NCBI GenBank assembly: GCA_030263295.1
Contig: SZOS01000011.1
Location: 1-64,000, forward strand
Source of the DNA: Dokdonella_A sp014338185
Lineage (GTDB): Bacteria > Pseudomonadota > Gammaproteobacteria > Xanthomonadales > Rhodanobacteraceae
DNA: 64,000 bases
Direction: 5' to 3'
The notes under the pieces were generated by a model that was not told where the DNA came from, ran no database searches, and saw only the letters and a list, made by a program, of their open reading frames with translations. Made by a program: the position numbers and the translations under genes. Shown piece by piece: positions 29,831 to 39,523 of the stretch. Within the stretch, counting starts at the first letter, position 1. The number at the start of each line of letters is the position of its first letter.

Positions 29831-30077
29831 GCCGCCCATCCGCCTGGCCTGATACTGGCGCGGCAGGTCCCCATGCCGGGTATCGCCGCCGCGTTCGCAC
29901 TCGCGTGCGGCACGGCCTGGCCAAGAGTTGCGCATCCCGACCGCCTACGGCGCAGCCGCGCCGACCCGCAGCCAGGAGGCTCCGGGTCGGTATCCCGCGC
30001 CATGGCGCGGTGATCCGGGCGAGATCGCGGGGCCCGCGAAACACCGCTAAGATGCGCCGCACTGGGGCAGTCGGGGG

Positions 30078-33023
30078 ATGGACATGCATCGGCGACTCGT
30101 ATGGATGTTGGCGGCCTGCGGAATCACGCTGGCCTCGGCCCAGTACCCACCCCAGGACCCCGACCGCATCCCCTCGGTCACCGATCCGTCGATTCCGCTC
30201 AGCTACGTCGGCAATGACGGCGCCATCTCGCTGGGCGTCAATGCCGAAGGCGAGACCGAAGGTCAGCTCATGGGCGTGTTCGCGCGCAACGATGCGCGCG
30301 CGGTGGTCGGCCAGCTGTGGTGGGACCGCGCCGGCGCGGGTGGTGCGCAGTTCGATTTCAATTGGCTGTGGGGTGGCGATCCGATCGCTGCACGCGAGCA
30401 CCCGGACAAGGCCACCGTGAGCCGCCTGAGCTTTGCGCTGGACCAGAGCGCGCAGCATGCGCGCAAGGCCACCCTCGGCTTTGGCATCGAGCGGCGTGAT
30501 TTCTCCGTCGAAGGCTGGCTCGCCCATGGTGTGGGCGGCGCACGGGATGCCGGCCGCACCCTGCAGGACGAGGTGGTGCGCAGCAGCGGACGCGATGAGC
30601 TGGGCGACTACACCGTGCTCGAAACCACCACGATCGATACCCTGTTCGAGAGCAAGCCCTTCGGGACCGAAGTGGGTCTGCAGTTCAGCCATGTGTTCGA
30701 GCCGTGGGCCACGCGCGTGTATGGCGCGGGCAGCACGCAGGATGGCGACGGTGCGCGCGCGACCACGCTCTCGCTCGGGGTCGACACGCCGCTGGGGCGC
30801 AATGGCTGGGGGCTGGCGGCTCGCGCCGACCATGTACAGCGCAGCGGACTGGCCGGCGGCGACGACAACCGGCTGGCGGTGTTCCTGCGCTACGAATTCG
30901 GTCGCCACGGCTCGTTCGTGCCGACCGCGCAGCTCGACAGTCCGGCATGGATCGCGCGCTCGCTCGCGCGCCCGTCGAGCGCCCATCCGCGCACGGTGGA
31001 AACCTATCGTCGCGTACGCTCGCGCAACGTGACGGTGACGCGCGGCCCGCGCCAGTACAGCAACCTGTTCCCGTTGGCCCAGGCCGACAGCGCGGGTGCG
31101 GTCGCGGGCGTGCCGCTCACGATCGACGTGCTGGCCAACGACTCCGACCCCGATGGCGACAGCCTCACCGTGGTCGCGGTCGGCACGCCGGGCCACGGCA
31201 GCGCGCTGATCGTTGGCAACGCGGTCGTGTACACGCCCGACCCGGGATACAGCGGCGCCGACAGTTTCACCTACACGATCAGCGATGGCCGTGGCGGCAG
31301 CGCCAGCGCGAGTGTCGGCGTGAATGTGAGTGCGCAGGCCAACCGCGCACCGATCGCGCGCAATGACAACGCGGCCACGCAGGTCGCGCAGCCGGTGACA
31401 ATAGCGGTGCTGGCCAACGACACCGATCCCGACGGCGACGATCTCGCGGTCGTGGCCGTGGGCACGCCTGCCAACGGCAGCACTGCGATCAGTGGCGGCA
31501 GCGTCGTCTACACGCCGGCAGCCGGTTACATCGGCGGCGACAGCTTCAGCTACACGGTCAGTGACGGCCACGGCGGCGATGCGAGCGCGACCGTAACCAT
31601 ACAGGTCCAGCCCAGTGCCAACACGCCGCCCGTGGCCGCGGCCGACAGCATGGCGATCGCACCCGGTGCGACGGTGACGATCAACGTGTTGGCCAACGAC
31701 TATGACGCCGACGGTGATCCGCTCACCATCACCTGGCTGGGCATACCTTCGCGCGGCGTCGCTTCGATCGCAGGCAATTCGATCGTCTACACCGCAGCTA
31801 CCACCGCGCTGGGCACGGACACCTTCAGTTACCGCATCAGCGACGGGCGTGGCGGGAGCGCCAGTGCACGCATCACCATCAACATCGCAACCATGGCCAA
31901 CCAGGCGCCGGTCGCGATCGACGACACGGCCACCACACCTGCCGGCACCACGGTGACCGTGGCCGTGCTCAACAACGATTCCGACCCCGACGGCGATCCG
32001 CTCACGATCACCGCGGTCGGCACACCCATCGCCGGCACGGCCGCGATCGTCGGCAACACCATCGTCTACACCCCCACCAATCCCACCTTCGTCGGCATCG
32101 ACCGCTTCAGCTACACGATCAGCGACGGCCGGGGTGGCACCGCGACCGCATTCGTCACGATCACCGTGACCACGCTCGTGAACAACCCGCCGGTCGCGGT
32201 CGACGACCTGGCCACCGCGCCGGTGGGCACGCCTTCGTTGACGATCAACGTGCTTGCCAACGATTCCGATCCCGATGGCGACCCGCTCACCATCAGCGCG
32301 ATCGGCGTGCCCAGTGCCGGCACTGCGGTGATCTCGGGCAACCAGGTCATCTACACGCCTGCAGTCGTGACCGGCACCACGATCGATCGCTTCGCCTACC
32401 AGATCAGCGACGGCCGCGGTGGTACCGCAACCGCGCTCGTCACGATCAACATCACGCTGCCGTTCAACCAGCCGCCCGTGGCGGTCGACGATCCGGTCAA
32501 TGTGCAGACCGGCAACAGCGTGACCGTGTATGCGCTCGGCAACGACTTCGATCCCGACGGGGATCCGCTCACGATCACTGCGGTGGGGACACCGTCGGCT
32601 GGTGCCGCCACGATCGTCGGCAACACGATCGTGTACACGTCCTTCGCCACGGGCATTGGCGCCGACAGCTTCACCTACACGATCAGCGACGGCCGTGGCG
32701 GCACCGCGACCGCCGTGGTGCAGGTCACCATCACCCCGACGACCAACACGCCACCGATTGCAGTCGATGACAGCACGAGCGTGCAGCGCGGCGCCACGGT
32801 GACCATCGCCGTCCTCGGCAATGACAGTGATGCCGATGGCGACCCGCTCACGATCGTATCGGTGACCACGCCCTTGGCTGGCGCGGTCACGATCAGCGGC
32901 AACGCCATCGTGTACACCTCGCTCGATCCAACGTTCACGGGCACCGACCAGTTCAGCTACACGATCAGCGACGGCCGTGGTGGCACCGCCACCGCCAACG
33001 TGGCGGTGCTGGTGATTCCGTGA
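30078..33023 (+). CDS. Surface protein: candidate outer-membrane beta-barrel followed by seven cadherin-like repeats
   Basis: A 981-residue exported protein. A signal peptide (about 1-21) is followed by about 280 residues of alternating strands (IPLSYVGNDGAISLGVNAEG, AVVGQLWWDR, KATLGFGIERRDFSVEGWLA, LAVFLRYEFG), which read as a beta-barrel. The segment VRSRNVTVTRGPRQY then resembles the linker of intimin-type inverse autotransporters. The rest is seven repeats of about 93 residues, each with the pattern VLANDSDPDGDPLTI...FSYTISDGRGGTAT, the Big_9/tandem-95 cadherin-like family that binds calcium. If correct, the barrel anchors the protein and exports the repeats to the cell surface as an adhesin. 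The barrel assignment is from pattern only. No type I secretion genes are nearby. An alternative start is ATG 30084. Confidence 0.8.
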   Translation: MDMHRRLVWMLAACGITLASAQYPPQDPDRIPSVTDPSIPLSYVGNDGAISLGVNAEGETEGQLMGVFARNDARAVVGQLWWDRAGAGGAQFDFNWLWGGDPIAAREHPDKATVSRLSFALDQSAQHARKATLGFGIERRDFSVEGWLAHGVGGARDAGRTLQDEVVRSSGRDELGDYTVLETTTIDTLFESKPFGTEVGLQFSHVFEPWATRVYGAGSTQDGDGARATTLSLGVDTPLGRNGWGLAARADHVQRSGLAGGDDNRLAVFLRYEFGRHGSFVPTAQLDSPAWIARSLARPSSAHPRTVETYRRVRSRNVTVTRGPRQYSNLFPLAQADSAGAVAGVPLTIDVLANDSDPDGDSLTVVAVGTPGHGSALIVGNAVVYTPDPGYSGADSFTYTISDGRGGSASASVGVNVSAQANRAPIARNDNAATQVAQPVTIAVLANDTDPDGDDLAVVAVGTPANGSTAISGGSVVYTPAAGYIGGDSFSYTVSDGHGGDASATVTIQVQPSANTPPVAAADSMAIAPGATVTINVLANDYDADGDPLTITWLGIPSRGVASIAGNSIVYTAATTALGTDTFSYRISDGRGGSASARITINIATMANQAPVAIDDTATTPAGTTVTVAVLNNDSDPDGDPLTITAVGTPIAGTAAIVGNTIVYTPTNPTFVGIDRFSYTISDGRGGTATAFVTITVTTLVNNPPVAVDDLATAPVGTPSLTINVLANDSDPDGDPLTISAIGVPSAGTAVISGNQVIYTPAVVTGTTIDRFAYQISDGRGGTATALVTINITLPFNQPPVAVDDPVNVQTGNSVTVYALGNDFDPDGDPLTITAVGTPSAGAATIVGNTIVYTSFATGIGADSFTYTISDGRGGTATAVVQVTITPTTNTPPIAVDDSTSVQRGATVTIAVLGNDSDADGDPLTIVSVTTPLAGAVTISGNAIVYTSLDPTFTGTDQFSYTISDGRGGTATANVAVLVIP
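31080..33020 (+). repeat. Seven tandem cadherin-like repeats (about 93 codons each)
   Basis: Successive copies of V-L-x-N-D-x-D-x-D-G-D start near 31128, 31407, 31686, 31965, 32250, 32532 and 32811, mostly a 279-base period. Each ends in SDGRGG or SDGHGG. The Asp-rich N-D-x-D-x-D-G motif is the expected calcium site between domains. Repeats 4-7 are the most alike. Confidence 0.88.
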
Positions 33024-33028
33024 GCCAG

Positions 33029-33057
33029 GCGCCGGCGCGCATGGCGCGCGCCGGCGC
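33029..33057. terminator. Strong hairpin after the repeat protein
   Basis: A perfect 12-bp GC stem (GCGCCGGCGCGC and its complement) with a five-base loop begins six bases after the stop codon. No T-run is present. Confidence 0.5.
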
Positions 33058-33113
33058 AGCCGGAGGCATCGGCTCGGCTATGATCAGGCGCCTTGCAGCA
33101 CCGTGAATGCGCC

Positions 33114-34745
33114 ATGCCGAGCCTGCGTCTTGCCCTTGCCCAGTTCGATTTCCCGGTGGGCGCACTCGCGCGCAACGAGGCACGCATCGGCGAACTCATC
33201 GCGCAGGCACGCGACCACCACCATGCCGACGTGGTGCTGTTTCCGGAACTGGCGCTGTCGGGCTACCCGCCCGAGGACCTGCTGCTGCGCCCCGGGTTCC
33301 TTGCCGAGTGCGCCGCGGCGATCGCACGCATCGCCGCCAGGGTGCAGGGCATCGTCGCGGTGGTGGGTTGGCCGCAGGCCGACGGCGCGGTGGTGTTCAA
33401 CGCCGCCAGCGTGCTGCGCGACGGCACGATCGCCGCGACCTGCCGCAAGCGCGAACTGCCCAACTATGCGGTGTTCGACGAGCGGCGCTACTTCGAGGTC
33501 GATCGCGACGCCGAGCCGTGCGTGTTCGAGGTGGCGGGCGTGCCATGCGGCGTGGTGATCTGCGAGGACGTGTGGTACCCGGAACCGGCCGCACGCAGCG
33601 TGCGTGCGGGCGCGCGCCTGCTGCTGGTGCCCAACGCCTCGCCGTTCGAGCGTGACAAGCATGCCCAGCGCGACGCGTTGCTGGCCACGCGTGTGGCCGA
33701 GAGCCGCATCGGCATCGCCTATCTCAACACGGTCGGCGGCCAGGACGCACTGGTGTTCGACGGGGCCTCGCTGCTGGCCGATGGCGATGGCCTGATCCAT
33801 CCGAGCGCGCGCGCATTCGAGTCGCACTGGCTGGTGGCCGACTACGACGCCGCCACGTGCAGGTTCAGCAAGGTGGCCTGGCCGGTCGAGACCGATGCGG
33901 GCGCGACCTCGCTCGCGTGGCGCGCGCTGGTGCTCGGCACGCGTGATTACTGCCACAAGAACGGCTTCGAGCGCGCATGGATCGGGTTGTCCGGCGGCAT
34001 CGATTCGGCGCTCGTGCTCGCGCTCGCGGTCGACGCGCTGGGCGCGGCCAACGTGACCGGCGTGCGCCTGCCCTCGCGCTACACCTCGGACCTGTCCAAC
34101 GACCTGGCCCAGGAGCAGGCGCGCGCGCTGGGCGTGTCGCTCATGACCGTGCCGATCGAGGCGCCGTTCCGCGGGTTCCTCGATGCCTTGGCCCCGGCCT
34201 TCGCCGGGCGCGCGGTCGATGTCACCGAGGAGAACCTGCAGTCGCGCTGCCGCGGCGCCTTGCTCATGGCACTGGCCAACAAGTTCGGCGGGCTCGTGCT
34301 CACTACCGGCAACAAGAGCGAGTACGCGGTCGGCTACGCGACCATCTACGGCGACATGTGCGGCGGCTACGCGCCGCTCAAGGACCTGTACAAGACCGAG
34401 GTGTTCGCGCTCGCGCGCTGGCGCAATGCGGCGGCCGGCGCGCCGGTGATCCCGCCCGCGGTGATCGAGCGGCCGCCTTCGGCCGAACTGCGCGACAACC
34501 AGCGCGACGAGGATTCGCTGCCGCCCTACGACGTGCTCGATGCGATCCTCGTGCGCCACATCGACCAGGAGCAGTCGCGCGAGGACATCGTCGGCGCCGG
34601 TTTCGATGCAGCCACCGTCGATCGCGTGCTGCGCCTCGTGCGCATCTCGGAGTGGAAGCGCCAGCAGGCCGCACCCGGGCCCAAGGTGTCGCGCCGCGCA
34701 TTCGGGCGCGAGCGGCGCTATCCGATCACTTCGGGTTGGCGCTGA
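33114..34745 (+). CDS. nadE: Glutamine-dependent NAD(+) synthetase
   Basis: A 543-residue two-domain enzyme that amidates nicotinate adenine dinucleotide to NAD using glutamine. The N-terminal nitrilase-type amidase has the Glu-Lys-Cys set in FPELALSGYPPEDLL, RKRELPNY and VVICEDVWYPE. The C-terminal synthetase has the pyrophosphate-binding loop LSGGIDSALV and TTGNKSEYAVGY. The ATG at 33114 gives the canonical LRLALAQFDFPVG N-terminus. It lies downstream of the cadherin-repeat protein and converges on the copper efflux operon. Confidence 0.96.
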   Translation: MPSLRLALAQFDFPVGALARNEARIGELIAQARDHHHADVVLFPELALSGYPPEDLLLRPGFLAECAAAIARIAARVQGIVAVVGWPQADGAVVFNAASVLRDGTIAATCRKRELPNYAVFDERRYFEVDRDAEPCVFEVAGVPCGVVICEDVWYPEPAARSVRAGARLLLVPNASPFERDKHAQRDALLATRVAESRIGIAYLNTVGGQDALVFDGASLLADGDGLIHPSARAFESHWLVADYDAATCRFSKVAWPVETDAGATSLAWRALVLGTRDYCHKNGFERAWIGLSGGIDSALVLALAVDALGAANVTGVRLPSRYTSDLSNDLAQEQARALGVSLMTVPIEAPFRGFLDALAPAFAGRAVDVTEENLQSRCRGALLMALANKFGGLVLTTGNKSEYAVGYATIYGDMCGGYAPLKDLYKTEVFALARWRNAAAGAPVIPPAVIERPPSAELRDNQRDEDSLPPYDVLDAILVRHIDQEQSREDIVGAGFDAATVDRVLRLVRISEWKRQQAAPGPKVSRRAFGRERRYPITSGWR

Positions 34746-34829
34746 AGCCGCGGCCGCGCGGGTGGCGGCTATGCCGCAGCCATCGGGCGGCGCGGGCGCC
34801 GGGCCGTCCATGGCCAGGCCCGCGCCGGC

Positions 34830-37800
34830 TCAGCGGCCGCGCGGCAGTTCGCGCCTGCGCAAGAGGTAGTAGGCGGCGGGAATCACCAGCATCGACAGCA
34901 GCGGCGCGGTGAGCATGCCGCCGAGCATCGGTGCGGCGATGCGCTGCATCACCTCGGAGCCGGCGCCGTCACCGATGAACAGCGGCAGCAGGCCGGCCAG
35001 GATCACCGCCACCGTCATCGCCTTGGGTCGCACGCGCTGCACCGCGCCTTCGCGGATCGCGGCCTGCAGCAGCGCCAGCGTGGGCGTGGCGCCGCTGGCC
35101 AGCTGCTTTTCCCAGGCGTGGCGCAGGTACAGCAGCATGATCACGCCGAACTCGGCGGCGACGCCGCCGAGCGCGATGAAGCCGATCATGCTCGCCACCG
35201 ACAGCGCATGGCCGAGCAGCCAGATCAGCCACAGGCCGCCGACCAGCGCGAGCGGCAGGCTGAGCATGATCACCAGTGCCTCGTCGACGCGGCGGAACAC
35301 CAAGTGGATGATGCCGAAGATGAGCACGAGCGCGGCCGGCACCACCCAGCGCAGGCGCGCCTGGGCGCGTGCGAGGTATTCGTACTGGCCCGACCAGGCC
35401 AGGCTGTAGCCGGCGGGCAACGGCACCTCGCGCGCGATCGCCCGCTGCAGCTCGTCCACCACCGAGCCGAGGTCGCGGCCTTCAACGTCGATGTAGACGT
35501 GGCCGACCAGGCGCGCATTCTCGCTGCGGTACATCGGCGGATCGGCGCTGGGCGTGATGTCGGCCACCTGCTGCAGGCTGAGCTGCGCGCCGCCGGGCGC
35601 GAGCAGCGGCAGGTTGCGCAGCGCCTCGATCGAATCGCGCTGCGCGCGCGGATAGCGCAGCACGATCGGATAGCGCTCGCGGCCTTCGATCGTTTCGCCG
35701 ATCGGCGTGCCGCCGACCACGGTGGCGATCAGGCGCTGCAGCTCGGCCTGGCTCAGGCCGTAGCGGGCGGCCTCGACGCGGCGGATGCGCACGTCGACAT
35801 AGCGGCCGTCGCCGACGCGCTCGGCCAGCGCCGAGCCCACCCCGCGCACGCCACGCGCGACCGCCTCGATGCGTTGGCCAAGCTGTTCGATCACGCGCGT
35901 GTCGGGGCCGGCGACCTTGATGCCGATCGGGCTCTTGATGCCGGTCGCGAGCATGTCGATGCGGTTGCGGATCGGCGGCACCCACAGGTTGGTGAGCCCC
36001 GGCACCCTGACCGCGGCGTCGAGTTCATCGCGCAGCTTCTGCGGCGTCATGCCGGGCCGCCACTGGCTGCGCGGCTTGAACGTGATCGTGGTCTCGAACA
36101 TCTCCAGCGGCGCCGGATCGGTCGCGGTCTCGGCGCGACCGGCCTTGCCGAACACGTGCTCGACCTCGGGCACGTTCATGATCATGCGGTCGGTCTGCTG
36201 CAGCAGTTCGCTGGCCTTGCCCGCGGACAGCCCGGGCAGGGCGGTGGGCATGTACAGCAGGCTGCCTTCGTCGAGCGGCGGCATGAACTCGCTGCCGATG
36301 CGCAGCGCCGGCCACGCGGTGGCGAGCAGCAGCAGCGCGCCCGCCGCCAGCGTGAGGCGCGGCCGGCGCAGCACCGCCTCCAGCAGCGGGCGATACAGCG
36401 TGATGAGCACGCGGTTGAGCGGATTGGCGGCCTCGGCGCGGATGCGGCCGCGGATCAGGTAGCCCATGAGCACCGGGATCAGCGTCACCGACAGGCCCGC
36501 CGCGGCCGCCATCGCCCAGGTCTTGGTCCAGGCCAGCGGCGCGAACAGGCGTCCCTCCTGCTCCTGCAGCGCGAACACCGGCACGAACGACAGCGTGATC
36601 ACGAGCAGGCTTGCGAACAGTGCGGGGCCGACCTCGCCCGCGGCGCGCGCGACCAGCGCCCAGCGCGCCTCGGCCAGGGGCTCATCGCCATGTTCGTCGC
36701 GCCAGTGTTCCAGGTGCTTGTGCGCGTTTTCGATCATCACCACCGCGGCATCGACCATCGCGCCGATCGCGATCGCGATGCCGCCCAGCGACAGCAGGTT
36801 GGCGGTGATGCCCTGGTAGTGCATCACGATGAACGCGGCGAGCACGCCCAACGGCAGCGTCACCACCGCCACCAGCGCCGAGCGCAGGTGCCACAGGAAC
36901 AGCAGGCACACCAGCGCCACCACGAGGAACTCCTCGGCCAGCTTGCGGCTGAGGTTGCCGACCGCGGCCTTGATCAGCATCGAGCGGTCGTACACGGTCA
37001 CGATCTCGACACCGGCCGGCAGGCTTGCCCGGAGCTGTGCGAGCCGCGCCTTGACCTGTTCGATCGCGGCCAGCGCATCCTTGCCACTGCGCAGCACGAT
37101 CACACCGCCGGTCACTTCGCCCTCGCCATCGAGTTCGGCGATGCCACGGCGCAAGGCCGGCCCACGGCGCACGCTGGCGACCTCGCCGAGCAGCACCGGC
37201 ACGCCTTCCACGCTGGCGACCGGCACCTGCTCGAAGGCCTGCGCGCCGTGCAGGTAGCCTTCGCTGCGCACCATGAGCTCGGCCTCGCCCTGCTCGATCA
37301 CCGAGCCGCCGCTGGCGCCATTGGCCGCATCGATCGCGGCCACCAGCTGCGCCACCGTGACGCCGCGCGCGGCCAACGCCTGCGGATCGGGCACGATCTG
37401 CCACGCGTTGACCATGCCGCCGACCGTGGCCACTTCGGCCACGTCAGGAATGGTCTTGAGCTCGTAGCGCAGCAGCCAGTCCTGCAGGCTGCGCAGCTGG
37501 CCGGGGTCGTGGCGACCGCTGCGGTCGACCAGCGCATACTCGTAGATCCAGCCCACGCCGGTGGCGTCGGGCCCGAGCGCGGGCGTCACGCCCGCGGGCA
37601 GCCGCTCGCGCACTTGGCTGAGGTATTCGAGCACGCGCGAGCGCGCCCAGTACAGGTCGGTGTGGTCGTCGAACAGCACGTACACGAACGAGTCACCGAA
37701 GAACGAGTAGCCGCGCACCGCGCGCACGCCCGGCACCGACAGCATCGTGGTGGTGAGTGGGTAGGTGACCTGGTCCTCGACGATGCGTGGCGTCTGGCCC

Positions 37801-37961
37801 GGCCATTCGGTGCGGATGATGACCTGGGTGTCGGACAGGTCGGGCAACGCGTCCAGCGGCGTGTGGCGCAGTGCCCACAGACCCCACACCGCGAGGCCGG
37901 CGGCCAGCGCGAGCACGAGGCCACGGTTGGCCAGGCACAGGCGGATCAGCGCCGCGATCAT
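34830..37961 (-). CDS. cusA: Cu(I)/Ag(I) efflux RND transporter, inner-membrane pump
   Basis: A 1043-residue RND pump with twelve predicted membrane helices. The TM4 region reads GGIAIAIGAMVDAAVVMIENAHK, matching CusA and not the Asp-rich site of CzcA. Further CusA-like stretches are EVEHVFGKAGRAETATDPAP and RNRIDMLATGIKSPIGIKV. It exports monovalent copper or silver from the periplasm or cytoplasm through a tripartite channel, driven by protons. The ATG overlaps the cusB stop codon (ATGA). It is the last gene of a four-gene operon. Confidence 0.93.
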   Translation of the reverse strand: MIAALIRLCLANRGLVLALAAGLAVWGLWALRHTPLDALPDLSDTQVIIRTEWPGQTPRIVEDQVTYPLTTTMLSVPGVRAVRGYSFFGDSFVYVLFDDHTDLYWARSRVLEYLSQVRERLPAGVTPALGPDATGVGWIYEYALVDRSGRHDPGQLRSLQDWLLRYELKTIPDVAEVATVGGMVNAWQIVPDPQALAARGVTVAQLVAAIDAANGASGGSVIEQGEAELMVRSEGYLHGAQAFEQVPVASVEGVPVLLGEVASVRRGPALRRGIAELDGEGEVTGGVIVLRSGKDALAAIEQVKARLAQLRASLPAGVEIVTVYDRSMLIKAAVGNLSRKLAEEFLVVALVCLLFLWHLRSALVAVVTLPLGVLAAFIVMHYQGITANLLSLGGIAIAIGAMVDAAVVMIENAHKHLEHWRDEHGDEPLAEARWALVARAAGEVGPALFASLLVITLSFVPVFALQEQEGRLFAPLAWTKTWAMAAAAGLSVTLIPVLMGYLIRGRIRAEAANPLNRVLITLYRPLLEAVLRRPRLTLAAGALLLLATAWPALRIGSEFMPPLDEGSLLYMPTALPGLSAGKASELLQQTDRMIMNVPEVEHVFGKAGRAETATDPAPLEMFETTITFKPRSQWRPGMTPQKLRDELDAAVRVPGLTNLWVPPIRNRIDMLATGIKSPIGIKVAGPDTRVIEQLGQRIEAVARGVRGVGSALAERVGDGRYVDVRIRRVEAARYGLSQAELQRLIATVVGGTPIGETIEGRERYPIVLRYPRAQRDSIEALRNLPLLAPGGAQLSLQQVADITPSADPPMYRSENARLVGHVYIDVEGRDLGSVVDELQRAIAREVPLPAGYSLAWSGQYEYLARAQARLRWVVPAALVLIFGIIHLVFRRVDEALVIMLSLPLALVGGLWLIWLLGHALSVASMIGFIALGGVAAEFGVIMLLYLRHAWEKQLASGATPTLALLQAAIREGAVQRVRPKAMTVAVILAGLLPLFIGDGAGSEVMQRIAAPMLGGMLTAPLLSMLVIPAAYYLLRRRELPRGR

Positions 37962-39523
37962 GGCTGCGCGTCCGCGGCGGGCGCCGGCGCAGCCAGGCGC
38001 TGCAGTGCGCCGGTGAGGCTCGCCTCCGAATCGATGAGGAACTGGCCCGACACCACCACCTGTTCGCCGCCGGCGAGGCCCGCGAGCACCTCGGTCCGGC
38101 CCTCGCTGCTGCGTCCCGTGCGCACGCGCACCGGCACGAAGCTGCCGTCGGCCGCGCGCACGATCACGCGGCTGTCATCGCCGGTCGCGATGAGTGCCTC
38201 GTTGGGGACCAGCGGCAGCGGCCGCGTGCCGCGCGACTCGATGCGCACCTGCGCGAACATGCCCGGCGCGAGCCGCCCCTGCGGGTTGCGCAGCACGATG
38301 CGCGCGCGTTGCGTGCGGCTGGCCGGATCGACCTGCGGCAGCAGCGCATCGAGCGTGCCCTCGAAGCGTTCACCGGGCAGCGCATCGACGCTGGCCTGCA
38401 CCGGCGTGCCGGCGACGAGCAGGCCCGCATCGGCCTGCGGGATGGCGGCCTCCAGCCACAGTACCGCCGGATCGTTGAGGCGCATGAGCGGCGTGCCCGC
38501 GCTCACGCTCTGGCCCTCGCGCACGAGGATCTCGCTGGCCACGCCCGCCTGCGGCGCGCTCAGCACCACGCCGCGCGCACCGCCGCCGCCGGCGGCGCCG
38601 AGCACGCGCAGGCGTTGCTGCGCGGCTGCGCGCAGTTCGCGAGCGGCCGCCGACTGCGCGCCGGCCAGTGCCTGCGCCTCGGCGCGCGCGCTGTTGAGTT
38701 CGGGCGACAGCAGTGCGAGCAAGCGCTCGCCGCGTGCGACCGCCTGGAATGGTGTCTTCACGTACAGCTCGCTCACGATGCCGTCCACGCGCGCGCTCAC
38801 GATCGTCTCATCGCGCAGGCTCCAGCCCAGCGTGCCGGGCACGCGCAGGCTGCGCGTGAGCGTGCCCAGTTCGACGGCAGCGGTGCGGATGCCCAGGTTG
38901 TGCTGCACGCCCGGGTCGATGCGCACACCGCTGCCAGCGACCTCGTCGGCGTAGCGCGGCACCAGTTGCATGTCCATGAACGGCGACTTGCCGGGCCTGT
39001 CGAAATGCTGGTCCGGCACCATCGGGTCGTACCAGTACAGCACCTTGCGCTCGCCGCCAGCCGCGGAAGCGGGCGGCGGCGCGTGCGTACCGTGGCCCGC
39101 GTACGGATCGGCCGGCGTGGGCGCGGGCATCGCGTGTCCCGCGTGCGGATCGGCGGGCGCGGGCGCTGGCATCGCGTGTCCCGCGTGCGGATCGGCGGGC
39201 GCTGGCGCTGGCATCGCGTGTCCCGCGTGCGGATCGGCGGGCGTGGGCGCTGGCATCGCGTGTCCCGCGTGCGGATCGGCCGGCGCGGGCGCTGGCATCG
39301 CGTGTCCCGCGTGCGGATCGGCCGGCGCGGGCGCGGGCATCGCGTGTCCAGCGTGCGGGTCGGTGCTCGTGGGCGGCGCGTGCTGCGTGTGATCGTGCGT
39401 GGCCGGCCGCATGCTGGTGGCGCGGTCCGGTTGCGCCTGCAACCAACCCGCTGCGAGCGCGGCCAGCACGAGCGCGCCGTATGTGGCCAGGCGTGTGGAA
39501 CTGAGGGACGGGAGATGCTTCAT
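37958..39523 (-). CDS. cusB: Cu(I)/Ag(I) efflux membrane fusion protein with His/Met repeat array
   Basis: A 521-residue periplasmic adaptor. After a signal/anchor helix come a His-rich segment (ATHDHTQHAPP), seven 14-residue repeats of the type DPHAGHAMPAPAPA (residues 55-152) and a heavy-metal-binding-like domain (YWYDPMVPDQHFD...KSPFMDMQLVPRY). The barrel-sandwich and beta-barrel domains of HlyD/CusB adaptors follow. The metal domain lacks the cysteines of the classical form but keeps methionines. The repeats are absent from E. coli CusB and add many His and Met ligands, which suggests a periplasmic copper sponge. The gene overlaps cusC and cusA by four bases each, indicating translational coupling. 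Confidence 0.92.
   Translation of the reverse strand: MKHLPSLSSTRLATYGALVLAALAAGWLQAQPDRATSMRPATHDHTQHAPPTSTDPHAGHAMPAPAPADPHAGHAMPAPAPADPHAGHAMPAPTPADPHAGHAMPAPAPADPHAGHAMPAPAPADPHAGHAMPAPTPADPYAGHGTHAPPPASAAGGERKVLYWYDPMVPDQHFDRPGKSPFMDMQLVPRYADEVAGSGVRIDPGVQHNLGIRTAAVELGTLTRSLRVPGTLGWSLRDETIVSARVDGIVSELYVKTPFQAVARGERLLALLSPELNSARAEAQALAGAQSAAARELRAAAQQRLRVLGAAGGGGARGVVLSAPQAGVASEILVREGQSVSAGTPLMRLNDPAVLWLEAAIPQADAGLLVAGTPVQASVDALPGERFEGTLDALLPQVDPASRTQRARIVLRNPQGRLAPGMFAQVRIESRGTRPLPLVPNEALIATGDDSRVIVRAADGSFVPVRVRTGRSSEGRTEVLAGLAGGEQVVVSGQFLIDSEASLTGALQRLAAPAPAADAQP
39068..39361 (-). repeat. 42-bp minisatellite in cusB encoding His/Met-rich 14-mers
   Basis: Six near-identical 42-base units plus one degenerate unit encode DPHAGHAMPAPAPA (or APTPA), and the last reads DPYAGHGTHAPPPA. 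DNA identity between units is very high, so copy number has probably changed recently by slippage or recombination. Reading frame is preserved because 42 is a multiple of three. Confidence 0.93.

Noticed and set aside
31080..33020. Tandem DNA repeat as a mobile or satellite element
   Set aside because: The 279-base period corresponds exactly to protein domain repeats, and DNA identity is only moderate.
35118..38954. A 1278-codon plus-strand frame opposite cusA and cusB
   Set aside because: The predicted protein is low-complexity (His/Arg/Gln/Ala) and mirrors the codons of the real minus-strand genes.
39068..39361. CRISPR-like direct repeats
   Set aside because: The 42-base units are contiguous with no spacers and encode an in-frame peptide repeat inside cusB.
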